DNA from: Alphaproteobacteria bacterium
GTDB taxonomy: Bacteria; Pseudomonadota; Alphaproteobacteria; Puniceispirillales; Marisalimonadaceae
Reading direction: 5' to 3'
Assembly: GCA_016777645.1 (NCBI GenBank)
Contig: JADHRC010000009.1
Location: forward strand, 1-21,669
DNA length: 21,669 nucleotides
Below, one piece after another: positions 7,746 to 15,205 of the stretch; within the stretch, counting starts at the first letter, position 1, and each line of letters opens with the position of its first letter. The notes beneath the pieces were generated by a model. That model searched no databases and was not told the DNA's origin. It saw only the letters and a program-made list of their open reading frames with translations. A program made the translations under genes and the position numbers.

Positions 7746-9380
7746 ATCAATACTAATTCCGCTCAAAATAATTATAGGGTCTTAGCACGTAAATATAGAC
7801 CAAAAGACTTCAGTGAACTTATTGGACAAGACACTCTTGTAAAAACTTTTAATAACGCTCTTAATAATGGAAGACTTGCACATGCCTTCTTATTAACAGG
7901 AATAAGAGGGGTGGGTAAAACAACAACAGCAAGGATTATAGCTAAGGCCTTAAACTGCATAGCTGATGGCAACAAAAAAGAACCTTCTTTTGATATTTGT
8001 AATAATTGTTCCCCTTGCACGTCAATAAGCAATGGAAATTTTCTTGACGTGATAGAAGTTGATGCAGCAAGCAGAACAGGTGTAGATGGAATAAGAGAAA
8101 TAATTGATTCAGTTATGTATTCTCCTAATAACGCACGTTATAAAGTTTACATAATAGATGAAGTACATATGTTATCTAATGCTGCTTTTAATGCTTTATT
8201 AAAGACCTTAGAAGAGCCTCCACAAAATGTTAAATTTATTTTTGCAACTACAGAAATAAAAAAAATTCCTGCAACTATAATTTCGAGATGCCAGAAATTT
8301 GACCTTCAAAGAGTTGATTTAAATACTTTAAGCTCTCATCTATTTAAAATTTGTGAAACTGAAAAAATTATATATGAAAATGATTCAATTATCCAAATTT
8401 GTAAAGCGAGTGAAGGTTCTGTTAGAGATGCTCTTTCATTGTTAGATCAGGCTGCATCTCTGTGTAAAGATAATATAAAAAGTGAAACCGTTTTGAATAT
8501 GTTAGGCTTAAACGGTTATGAAAAAAATATCGAATTGTTTGAGCTTTGCCTTCTTAACAAATGTAGTCAAGCTCTTAAGATATATGATTCAATAATTCAA
8601 AACGGAGTTCAACCTAGCCAGATCATCTCTAACTTGTTAGAAATATGTCATTTAGCTTCTAAGATGAATGTAATAAAAGAAGTTCCAGAGAGAGATGATC
8701 TCTTTGAAGAAAAAATTTCAAAATTAGCTACAAATAACCTTACAAAACTAGTTAATTTTTGGCAAATTTTAATTAAGAGTATAGAAGAAATTAGATACGC
8801 ACCAAATCAAGAACAAGCTGGCTCAATGGCTATAATAAAATTATGTTATGGATCATTATTACCCGACCCTTCTGCTTTGTTGAAACAGCTGTCTAGTCCT
8901 CTAAAAAATGATGAGACAAAAATTAACGTGCCTCAAATGAGCACTACTGATGATTTCGATGTTAAAAACCAACCCCAGAACTCAAATAATATAAATCAAG
9001 ATAAGCCTCATAATTTTAATTATCCAGATAGCTTTGAAGCAATGTTAAATTTGTTATTAGAAAACAAAGAATCTTTGCTTCATGCACAAATAATAAATAA
9101 TGTTCATTTAGTTTCATATTCTAGAGGAGTTATTAAAGTTAGATTAAAATCTCATTCAGACGAGAATATTCTTACGAATTTATCTAATACCCTTGGAAAA
9201 TTAACAGGAAGTAAGTGGAGTATTTCTTTATCTGAAGAAGAAGGCGAAAAAACTATTGCAGAAAAAAAATACGATGAACTAGAAGCACAAAAAAATGAAC
9301 TTAAAAATAGTGCTGAATTTTCGGAGGTTTTTAAAAAATTTCCTGATGCCGAAATAATATCTATTGAACATAAAAATTAA
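7746..9380 (+). CDS. dnaX: DNA polymerase III subunit tau/gamma (clamp loader ATPase), apparent ATC start
   Basis: A 544-residue clamp-loader subunit when read from 7746. The frame is open from 7731 (TAA at 7728) and encodes YRVLARKYRPKDF and LIGQD, the standard DnaX N-terminus. Walker A is GIRGVGKTT (52-60), the zinc site uses Cys71, 85, 88 and 91, Walker B is IIDEVH (136-141), and sensor 1 is SRC (180-182). The first conventional start codon in this frame, the GTG at 7911, lies inside Walker A and cannot be real. No ATG, GTG or TTG exists upstream in frame, and the other two frames offer no ATG that an indel could join. ATC at 7746, with GAGAT five bases upstream, would give M-N-T-N-S; it is inferred, not proven. 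The C-terminal part (about 360-544) is tau-like but short. An A8 run at 9262-9269 could permit -1 slippage. recR follows 23 bp downstream; ybaB is missing. Confidence 0.9.
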   Translation: MNTNSAQNNYRVLARKYRPKDFSELIGQDTLVKTFNNALNNGRLAHAFLLTGIRGVGKTTTARIIAKALNCIADGNKKEPSFDICNNCSPCTSISNGNFLDVIEVDAASRTGVDGIREIIDSVMYSPNNARYKVYIIDEVHMLSNAAFNALLKTLEEPPQNVKFIFATTEIKKIPATIISRCQKFDLQRVDLNTLSSHLFKICETEKIIYENDSIIQICKASEGSVRDALSLLDQAASLCKDNIKSETVLNMLGLNGYEKNIELFELCLLNKCSQALKIYDSIIQNGVQPSQIISNLLEICHLASKMNVIKEVPERDDLFEEKISKLATNNLTKLVNFWQILIKSIEEIRYAPNQEQAGSMAIIKLCYGSLLPDPSALLKQLSSPLKNDETKINVPQMSTTDDFDVKNQPQNSNNINQDKPHNFNYPDSFEAMLNLLLENKESLLHAQIINNVHLVSYSRGVIKVRLKSHSDENILTNLSNTLGKLTGSKWSISLSEEEGEKTIAEKKYDELEAQKNELKNSAEFSEVFKKFPDAEIISIEHKN

Positions 9381-9403
9381 CATTTAAAGCTTGAAAATTT
9401 AAA

Positions 9404-9997
9404 ATGTCAGAGCAAATACTTGAAAAATTAATAAAAAAAGTTTCTAAATTACCTGGCTTAGGACCTAGATCATCTAGACGAGTTATTTTATATTTATTAA
9501 AAGATAAGGAAAAATTATTTCTTCCTCTTATTCAAGATATGAATGATGTAGCTAATAAAGTTAAAAGTTGTATTGAATGTGGTAACTTAGATGAAAAAGA
9601 AATTTGTGATATATGCATAAACACATCAAGAAATAACAAAATCATATGCATAGTCGAGACCGTCGCAGACTTGTGGGCAATGGAGAGGTCAAACGTTTAT
9701 AATGGGAAATATCATATATTAGGTGGTGTTTTATCAGCTATAGACGGCATTAACCCTCAACAATTAAATATAGATTCATTAGAAATGAAACTAAAGAGTG
9801 GAGATTTTACAGAAGTAATTATTGCAATTTCTGCCACTCTTGATGGCCAAACGACAGCTCATTATTTAGCAGACAGGTTTAGTAAGCTAAACATAAAAAT
9901 AACCAGATTAGCCCATGGTATGCCCGTAGGAGGAGAATTAGATTTTTTAGATGACGGTACTATTGCTCAAGCATTAAAGGCAAGAAGTGAATTATAA
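9404..9997 (+). CDS. recR: Recombination protein RecR
   Basis: A 197-residue DNA-binding protein that works with RecO (and RecF) to load RecA at gaps. Domains run in the normal order: an N-terminal helix-hairpin-helix with LPGLGPRSSRR (16-26), a C4 zinc finger (Cys56, 59, 68, 71; CIECG and CDIC), a Toprim domain starting at ICIVETVADLWAMER (81-95), and the C-terminal DGQTTAHYLADR (147-158) and GMPVGGELDFLDDGT (172-186). The length matches the family. The ATG start has no clear Shine-Dalgarno, and the gene lies 23 bp behind dnaX, so it probably depends on the dnaX transcript. It ends 5 bp from the convergent rmuC stop. Confidence 0.95.
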   Translation: MSEQILEKLIKKVSKLPGLGPRSSRRVILYLLKDKEKLFLPLIQDMNDVANKVKSCIECGNLDEKEICDICINTSRNNKIICIVETVADLWAMERSNVYNGKYHILGGVLSAIDGINPQQLNIDSLEMKLKSGDFTEVIIAISATLDGQTTAHYLADRFSKLNIKITRLAHGMPVGGELDFLDDGTIAQALKARSEL

Positions 9998-10002
9998 CAT
10001 AT

Positions 10003-11046
10003 CTAACTAATTCTTTTTTTATCATTGACGTCTATTGATGTAATAACATTACCTCTGTTTTCAATTTTTCTATGGGAAATTTTAATTTCATCTAAATCTT
10101 TTCTTGCTAGATCGAAATGCTTATCTAACTTAAAAATTCTATCTGCTAATAAATTTAAATCATTGCTTAATTTATCGACTTCGATTTGAATCTTGCCAGC
10201 AGTTTGGCTCATAGTGGCATCTCTTAAAATTGCTCTTACTGTATGAAGTAAAAGCATTAAATTATCTGGCCCAGCCATATAAACTTTTTTATTTCTACTT
10301 TCGTTTACTAATTTCGGAAATCTGATATTTATTTCTGAGTAAATTGACTCACTTGGGAGAAACATAATAGCTGAGTCAGCAGTTTCACCTGGTAAAATAT
10401 ACTTTTCAGCAATATCTTTAATATGTTTTTGAACAGCATTATGAAAGGATTTCAAGTTTTCTTTTTTTTCCTGATCATTTGTAGAACTTGCTAATTTCTT
10501 ATAATCTTCAAGAGGAAATTTAGAATCTATACAAATAGATCCTGGGGGCTGAGGCATTTTCACAATACAATCAACCCGAGTGTTTGATGATAAAGTGTAT
10601 TGAAATTTATATGCATTTTGTGGAAGAGCATCCTTAACAATATTTTCTAGTTGAACTTCTCCAAAAGCCCCCCTTAATTGCTTGTTTGATAATATATTCT
10701 GTAAATCATTAACCTGGTTAGATAGAGAGCTTATATTTTCTTGAGCTCTATCAATAATTTCTAATCGAGCATGCATCTCCATTAATGATTTTTGCGTGTT
10801 TTGAGTTTGCTGACTAAGGCTATTCCCAATAGATGATCCAAAGTTTCCTAACCTTTCTTCAATAGTACTACTTAACTGAGAAACAGCTCCTTTTAATTCA
10901 GTTATCTGGTTTAATTCATCTTTTTGAGAATTTATTAAGTCATTAGTATTACTTTTTTTTTCAAAATATATCTTACATATTAAAAATATAATTATTGAGG
11001 ATATTAAAAGAGATATAAGAAATACAATCAAATATTTGAAATCCAT
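10003..11046 (-). CDS. rmuC: DNA recombination protein RmuC family
   Basis: A 347-residue protein with an N-terminal membrane anchor (about residues 4-27), a long coiled-coil region (about 38-120, rich in Gln, Ser, Leu and Glu) and an RmuC core beginning at LRGAFGEVQLENIV (124-137), followed by DCIVKMPQPPG and IDSKFPLEDYKKL (172-184). The family was named for limiting inversions at short inverted repeats in E. coli; the core resembles restriction-type nuclease folds, but its biochemical activity is poorly defined. A strong ribosome site (AAAGGTGGAG, five bases before the ATG) supports the start. It is a single minus-strand gene, divergent from def and convergent with recR. It is somewhat shorter than E. 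coli RmuC (475 residues), mostly at the ends. Confidence 0.88.
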   Translation of the reverse strand: MDFKYLIVFLISLLISSIIIFLICKIYFEKKSNTNDLINSQKDELNQITELKGAVSQLSSTIEERLGNFGSSIGNSLSQQTQNTQKSLMEMHARLEIIDRAQENISSLSNQVNDLQNILSNKQLRGAFGEVQLENIVKDALPQNAYKFQYTLSSNTRVDCIVKMPQPPGSICIDSKFPLEDYKKLASSTNDQEKKENLKSFHNAVQKHIKDIAEKYILPGETADSAIMFLPSESIYSEINIRFPKLVNESRNKKVYMAGPDNLMLLLHTVRAILRDATMSQTAGKIQIEVDKLSNDLNLLADRIFKLDKHFDLARKDLDEIKISHRKIENRGNVITSIDVNDKKRIS

Positions 11047-11132
11047 TTTAACTCCACCTTTATTTTTTATAATAATACAATTAGATTATAAATTAACTAA
11101 AATTAAAAAATTATTATTAGGATAGGCTAAAA
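11047..11132. promoter_or_regulatory. Divergent intergenic region, rmuC | def
   Basis: An 86-bp AT-rich spacer between divergent rmuC and def. Strong ribosome sites lie at both ends (AAAGGTGGAG for rmuC on the minus strand; AGGATAGG for def at about 11119-11126). Several TATA-like strings are present, but base composition prevents a confident promoter call. Confidence 0.35.
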
Positions 11133-11699
11133 ATGAGTCTTTATGAAATAATCAAAGTACCTAATCCATTTCTGAAGGTTAAAGCAAAACCTGTAATTGA
11201 AATTGATAACAAAATCTTAACTCTTCTAGATGATATGTTAGACACTATGTATAACGCTAACGGTATTGGCCTAGCAGCAACTCAGATAGCAATTGATAAA
11301 AGACTTATTGTAATGGATTGTGGTAAAAATAATATTGATGAAGAGGAAATATCTGAAGAAGAATATAATAAAAAAATTAAAAATGATAAACTGGAACCAT
11401 TTCCAATCAAAATGATTAACCCCGAAATAATATTTTTAAGTGAAGATTTAAAGGAAAGAGAAGAGGGATGTTTATCTATTCCAGGTTATAATGCAAATGT
11501 TAAGAGACCTTCATCATTAAAAGTAAGATATACTGACGAAAATAAAAAAAATATCACCCTTGAAGCCTCAGGTTTACTTGCAACTTGCATACAACATGAA
11601 ATTGATCATTTAAATGGAATTCTTTTTATTGATCATATTTCTAAATTAAAAAGAGAAATCATTCTTAAAAAAGCTATAAAGGAATATTCTAAACAGTGA
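11133..11699 (+). CDS. def: Peptide deformylase
   Basis: A 188-residue metalloenzyme that removes the formyl group from nascent N-terminal methionine. All three signature motifs are present: GIGLAATQ (44-51, Gln51), EEGCLSIPG (110-118, metal ligand Cys113) and CIQHEIDHLNG (152-162, His155 and His159 with catalytic Glu156). An acidic/lysine-rich stretch at about residues 64-90 (including EEEISEEEYNKK) is longer than the loop found there in typical type I deformylases. AGGATAGG before the ATG is a strong ribosome site. The stop codon overlaps the GAGGA ribosome site of fmt, so def and fmt, whose products remove and add the same formyl group, are probably co-translated. Confidence 0.96.
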   Translation: MSLYEIIKVPNPFLKVKAKPVIEIDNKILTLLDDMLDTMYNANGIGLAATQIAIDKRLIVMDCGKNNIDEEEISEEEYNKKIKNDKLEPFPIKMINPEIIFLSEDLKEREEGCLSIPGYNANVKRPSSLKVRYTDENKKNITLEASGLLATCIQHEIDHLNGILFIDHISKLKREIILKKAIKEYSKQ

Positions 11700-11706
11700 G
11701 GATTTT

Positions 11707-12642
11707 TTGAATATAATATTTATGGGGACACCTGATTTCGCAGTTCCCAGTCTCAAATCAATAGCATCAAATTATAATGTGATAAGTGTTTTTTCTCAGC
11801 CTGCTCGTCCTAGTGGTAGAGGTATGAAGGTAAATGACTCTCCTGTTGCGAGGGCAGCAAAAAATTTGAATATAGAAGTTCTGACACCTACATCCCTCAA
11901 GAATGATGATATTTTTTTTAGATTTAAAGAGTTTAAACCAGATATTGTAGTTGTAGTAGCCTATGGATTAATTCTTCCTGAAAGATATTTAAACGTTCCT
12001 AAATATGGCTGTATTAACGGTCATGCTAGTCTATTACCACGATGGAGAGGTGCCGCTCCGATACAAAGGGCAATTGAAGCAGGCGACAGAAAGACCGGTT
12101 CCTGTATTATGTTAATGGAAAAAGGTATGGATACTGGACCTATAATTTTATCTAAAACTATTAATATTAATAAAAGCGATAATGCTCAAATAATTCACGA
12201 TAAACTATCAAACGTTACGGCTGAAATTTTTATAAATGCTATAAAAGACTATACTGTAGGCAAAATTCATCCAAAAGCTCAGAAAGAAATTGGTATCAAA
12301 TATGCTAATAAAATTGAAAAAACAGAGGCTGAAATAAACTGGGATCTTGATGCAAATGCGATATGTAATAAAATAAGAGCTTTTGACCCTTTCCCAGGAG
12401 CATTTACATTTTTAGATACAGAAATAATTAAGGTAATTTCTGCTACGCCACAAAATTATTCTCATGATAGAATACCAGGGACCATTATTGATGTTCAAAA
12501 AAAAATTTTAGTAGCTTGCGCTCATAATTCTGTCTTAGAAATAAATTTATTACAAAAACCAGGTAAAAAAGTTATTAATGCTTCTGAGTTTTTAAATGGA
12601 ACAAAGTTAAAGATTGGCGAGACATTTGGAAATAGAAAATAA
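11707..12642 (+). CDS. fmt: Methionyl-tRNA formyltransferase
   Basis: A 311-residue enzyme that formylates initiator Met-tRNA using 10-formyl-tetrahydrofolate. Visible motifs are the N-terminal IIFMGTPDFAVPSL (3-16), the SGRGMK loop (36-41), catalytic Asn104 and His106 in CINGHASLLPRWRGAAPIQ (102-120), and Asp142 in EKGMDTGPI (138-146). The C-terminal OB-fold domain begins near residue 210 (IRAFDPFPGAFT). The start is a TTG: it is preceded by GAGGA at 11698-11702, overlapping the def stop, and yields the standard M-x-I-I-F-M-G-T-P opening; the ATG five codons later would cut the first strand. It follows def by seven bases and overlaps the start of truA. Confidence 0.96.
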   Translation: MNIIFMGTPDFAVPSLKSIASNYNVISVFSQPARPSGRGMKVNDSPVARAAKNLNIEVLTPTSLKNDDIFFRFKEFKPDIVVVVAYGLILPERYLNVPKYGCINGHASLLPRWRGAAPIQRAIEAGDRKTGSCIMLMEKGMDTGPIILSKTININKSDNAQIIHDKLSNVTAEIFINAIKDYTVGKIHPKAQKEIGIKYANKIEKTEAEINWDLDANAICNKIRAFDPFPGAFTFLDTEIIKVISATPQNYSHDRIPGTIIDVQKKILVACAHNSVLEINLLQKPGKKVINASEFLNGTKLKIGETFGNRK

Positions 12643-13450
12643 AGTTAAATATGCGTTGCTTATAGAATATAATGGAAATGGTTTAGTTGGTTGGCAAAAA
12701 CAAAAGGAAGGAATATCTGTTCAGGGAAGTATTGAAAAGGCAGCTGAAAAAATCTTTAACGAAAAATTTGAAATCCAGGGTTCTGGTAGAACTGATGCAG
12801 GAGTACATGCGTTAGGACAGGTTGCACATATTTATTTACCAAACAATCATAAATTAACTACTAAACACCCTTTTTATATAATTTCAGCATTTAATGCATT
12901 ATTAAAAGATACTTCAATAAGAGTTATTTCAGCTAAAAGTGTTAAGCCAGAATTTAATGCTCGCTTTAGTGCTATTAAAAGGCTTTATAGATATAGGATT
13001 TTATGTAGAGCTGCTCCACCAGGTATAGACAAGGGTAAAGTTTGGCATGTTAGAAAAAAATTAGATATTAAATTGATGCAAGAAGCTGTTAAATATTTAA
13101 TAGGCGAACATGACTTTACCAGCTTTAGAACTATTAATTGTCAAGCTAAATCTCCTATTAGAACATTAGATAAAATTACTTTTTCTAATTATGCAGACGA
13201 GATAGTTATGCAAGTTTTAGCTAAGAGTTTTTTGCATAGCCAAGTTAGAATTATTGCCGGAACAATGGTAAAAGTAGGTGATAAGACTTGGGAGCCTCAT
13301 AAAGTTAAAGAAATACTACTAGGAAAAGATAGAAGTTTAGCTGGACCTACCGCACCACCCGAAGGATTATACCTGGAAAAAATAGATTATCCCAAAACTT
13401 TATTAGATGATAATTGGCCTATAATATACGATAATAAAATTTATAATTAA
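12626..13450 (+). CDS. truA: tRNA pseudouridine(38-40) synthase TruA
   Basis: A protein of about 274 residues that makes pseudouridine at positions 38-40 of the tRNA anticodon arm. The catalytic aspartate lies in GSGRTDAGVHALGQVAH (Asp57 by the start used here); other family segments are YNGNGLVGWQKQ near the N-terminus, FNARFSAIKRLYRYRI, GEHDFTSF and the C-terminal GPTAPPEGLYL. The start is uncertain. No ATG or GTG fits; TTG at 12626 gives seven residues before the conserved first strand and has GGCGAG four bases upstream, while TTG at 12614 would add four residues. Either choice overlaps the end of fmt (17 or 29 bp), implying translational coupling. It ends 2 bp from the stop of the convergent membrane-protein gene. 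Confidence 0.93.
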   Translation: MEIENKVKYALLIEYNGNGLVGWQKQKEGISVQGSIEKAAEKIFNEKFEIQGSGRTDAGVHALGQVAHIYLPNNHKLTTKHPFYIISAFNALLKDTSIRVISAKSVKPEFNARFSAIKRLYRYRILCRAAPPGIDKGKVWHVRKKLDIKLMQEAVKYLIGEHDFTSFRTINCQAKSPIRTLDKITFSNYADEIVMQVLAKSFLHSQVRIIAGTMVKVGDKTWEPHKVKEILLGKDRSLAGPTAPPEGLYLEKIDYPKTLLDDNWPIIYDNKIYN

Positions 13451-13452
13451 TT

Positions 13453-14034
13453 TTAAATAGCTACGGATAATGATCTAGAAAACATACCTAAACTTGCTTC
13501 AATTACAACTGATAAAAAAATCATCCCTGTTGCGCCCCATCCAGATAACCCTACTTCTTCTTTACCAATTCTCCACAAAGAAAATGTTACCCAAATTACT
13601 ACACAAATGCCAAAAAAAACAAAAATTGAAGGAGGAAAAATTAATCCTAACATTGCAAAAGAAAGCATTATAATGGCTTGAAAAGATTGTATCCAGTTAA
13701 AGGGAATAATAAATCTATAAAAAAACTTACCTTTGCCGATTTTTTCAAAAATCATGTTAACAAGAATTGAAAACAAACATATGTCAATAACTGTAATTAA
13801 AAGTAACCTTGGTAGAATACCGCTCTCTATATCACCCTCAAGATTAGCTTTAATACCATAAGAGGCAAGTGATGACACCACTGCGTTTACAAAAAAAACT
13901 ATCCAACAACTATCCCAAAAACCATTTTTGTTTAGATTAAATACGCCACTAACATTTTCTTTTTTTGTCATAAACATAAATGCAGACACAAAACCATCTT
14001 TTACTACAAAAGGACTTGGGGGAGGATTAATCAA
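13453..14034 (-). CDS. Yip1-like integral membrane protein, unknown function
   Basis: A protein of about 193 residues with five predicted membrane spans (roughly 44-60, 77-96, 113-131, 136-154 and 167-185), after a soluble N-terminal region with a proline-rich start (INPPPSPF). The layout and the SLWRIGKEEVGLSGWGA turn between the last two spans recall Yip1/DUF1282-type proteins, which often lie between truA and dapE in Alphaproteobacteria; the family call is tentative and no function is known. I prefer a TTG start at 14034, with GGAG nine bases upstream, overlapping the dapE stop by eight bases; a TTG at 14049 would add five residues but has no ribosome site. It is the last gene of the long minus-strand run and ends 2 bp from the truA stop. 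Confidence 0.75.
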   Translation of the reverse strand: MINPPPSPFVVKDGFVSAFMFMTKKENVSGVFNLNKNGFWDSCWIVFFVNAVVSSLASYGIKANLEGDIESGILPRLLLITVIDICLFSILVNMIFEKIGKGKFFYRFIIPFNWIQSFQAIIMLSFAMLGLIFPPSIFVFFGICVVIWVTFSLWRIGKEEVGLSGWGATGMIFLSVVIEASLGMFSRSLSVAI

Positions 14035-15193
14035 AACTTCTAACTCCAAAATAATTACATAAAAATAAGTTATAAATGTTTACTAACTTTTTCACATCAT
14101 CAACTTCGACATTCTCATCAATCTTATGCATTGTTTTTCCTACAAGACCAAACTCAATTACTGGACATATTCTGGAAATGAAACGTGCGTCAGAGGTTCC
14201 TCCAGATGTGGATTGCTTAGGCGTAGTTTTAACAACTTTTTTAATAGATTTCTCAATTGTTTTTTTTAGGAATTCATCTCTAGTTAAAAAAGGTTCAGCG
14301 TTACAAAAGTACTCAAACTCGTAATTTTTTGTTATTTGATTAAATTGATTTTCTATCATTGATTTCAGAGACTGAACAGTATGAAGAGTGTTGAACCTTA
14401 TATTAAATATTGCAGTTACTTCTCCTGGAATGACATTACTAGCATTATTATTAACATCAATGCTAGTAACCATAACAGAGCTAGGTTGAAAATCTTCAGT
14501 TCCTTCATCAATATATATTTTACCAAATGGTTCTAGCATTTTTATTAGAGAATTTATTGGATTATCAGCTAGATGAGGATAACCCACATGACCTTGAACA
14601 CCTTTAACTTTTAAAAATCCTGTGAAACTGCCTCTTCTCCCAATTTTAATAGTATCACCCATCTCACTTACATTTGTAGGCTCTCCAACTATACATGCGG
14701 CTATCTTTTCTTCCCTTTCGTCAAGCCAATCAACAACTTTTTTTGTTCCATTAATAGCTTTACCTTCCTCATCACTTGTAATTAGTAAAGATACACTTCC
14801 AAATTTAGTAAAATCTTTCTGAGTAGACAAAAAATTTGAGACTGCAGCAATAAAAGCAGCTATTCCAGATTTCATATCAGCGGCTCCCCTACCCCATATT
14901 TTCCCGGATTTGACCTCGCCACTAAAAGGGTTAATTGACCAAGTATTAATGTCACCAGCAGGGACAACATCTACATGACCTGCAAAACAAAAATTTGGTT
15001 CTAGATTACCTAACCTTGCATACAAGTTCTCTACTTTTTCAGCACCCTTACCAAAATTAATTTTTTCACATTTGAAACCTAAAGGCTCTAAGTAAGTTAT
15101 TATAAGATCAATAGCTCCTCCTGAATTTGGTGTAATACTTTCACACCTAATTAACTTAGAGGTTAATTCAACTGCATCTATAATATTAGACAT
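14027..15193 (-). CDS. dapE: Succinyl-diaminopimelate desuccinylase
   Basis: A 388-residue M20-family dinuclear zinc hydrolase that removes succinate from N-succinyl-LL-diaminopimelate in lysine and peptidoglycan-precursor synthesis. Metal and catalytic residues are visible: FAGHVDVVPAGD (70-81, His73 and Asp75), GRGAADMKSG (101-110, Asp106), TSDEEGKAINGT (139-150, Glu142 and Glu143), VGEPT (169-173, Glu171) and the C-terminal TMHKIDENV (His356). STSGGTSDARF before it is characteristic of DapE compared with ArgE. Start: ATG with AGGT six bases upstream. It lies 12 bp downstream of dapD, whose product precedes it in the same pathway by two steps, and overlaps the next gene downstream. Confidence 0.96.
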   Translation of the reverse strand: MSNIIDAVELTSKLIRCESITPNSGGAIDLIITYLEPLGFKCEKINFGKGAEKVENLYARLGNLEPNFCFAGHVDVVPAGDINTWSINPFSGEVKSGKIWGRGAADMKSGIAAFIAAVSNFLSTQKDFTKFGSVSLLITSDEEGKAINGTKKVVDWLDEREEKIAACIVGEPTNVSEMGDTIKIGRRGSFTGFLKVKGVQGHVGYPHLADNPINSLIKMLEPFGKIYIDEGTEDFQPSSVMVTSIDVNNNASNVIPGEVTAIFNIRFNTLHTVQSLKSMIENQFNQITKNYEFEYFCNAEPFLTRDEFLKKTIEKSIKKVVKTTPKQSTSGGTSDARFISRICPVIEFGLVGKTMHKIDENVEVDDVKKLVNIYNLFLCNYFGVRSFD

Positions 15194-15205
15194 TCAATAC
15201 CTAAT

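Noticed and set aside
8258..8265. Second A8 run in dnaX as a frameshift site
   Set aside because: It encodes the conserved I-K-K-I-P segment after the TTE motif, and a -1 shift would truncate the ATPase domain; A-runs are common at this base composition.
7911..9380. dnaX starting at the GTG at 7911
   Set aside because: This start lies inside the Walker A motif and would remove 55 conserved residues; the frame continues upstream with a normal DnaX N-terminus.
14076..14324. Plus-strand reading frame opposite dapE
   Set aside because: Antisense shadow of a clear M20 peptidase gene, with no start signal or family resemblance.
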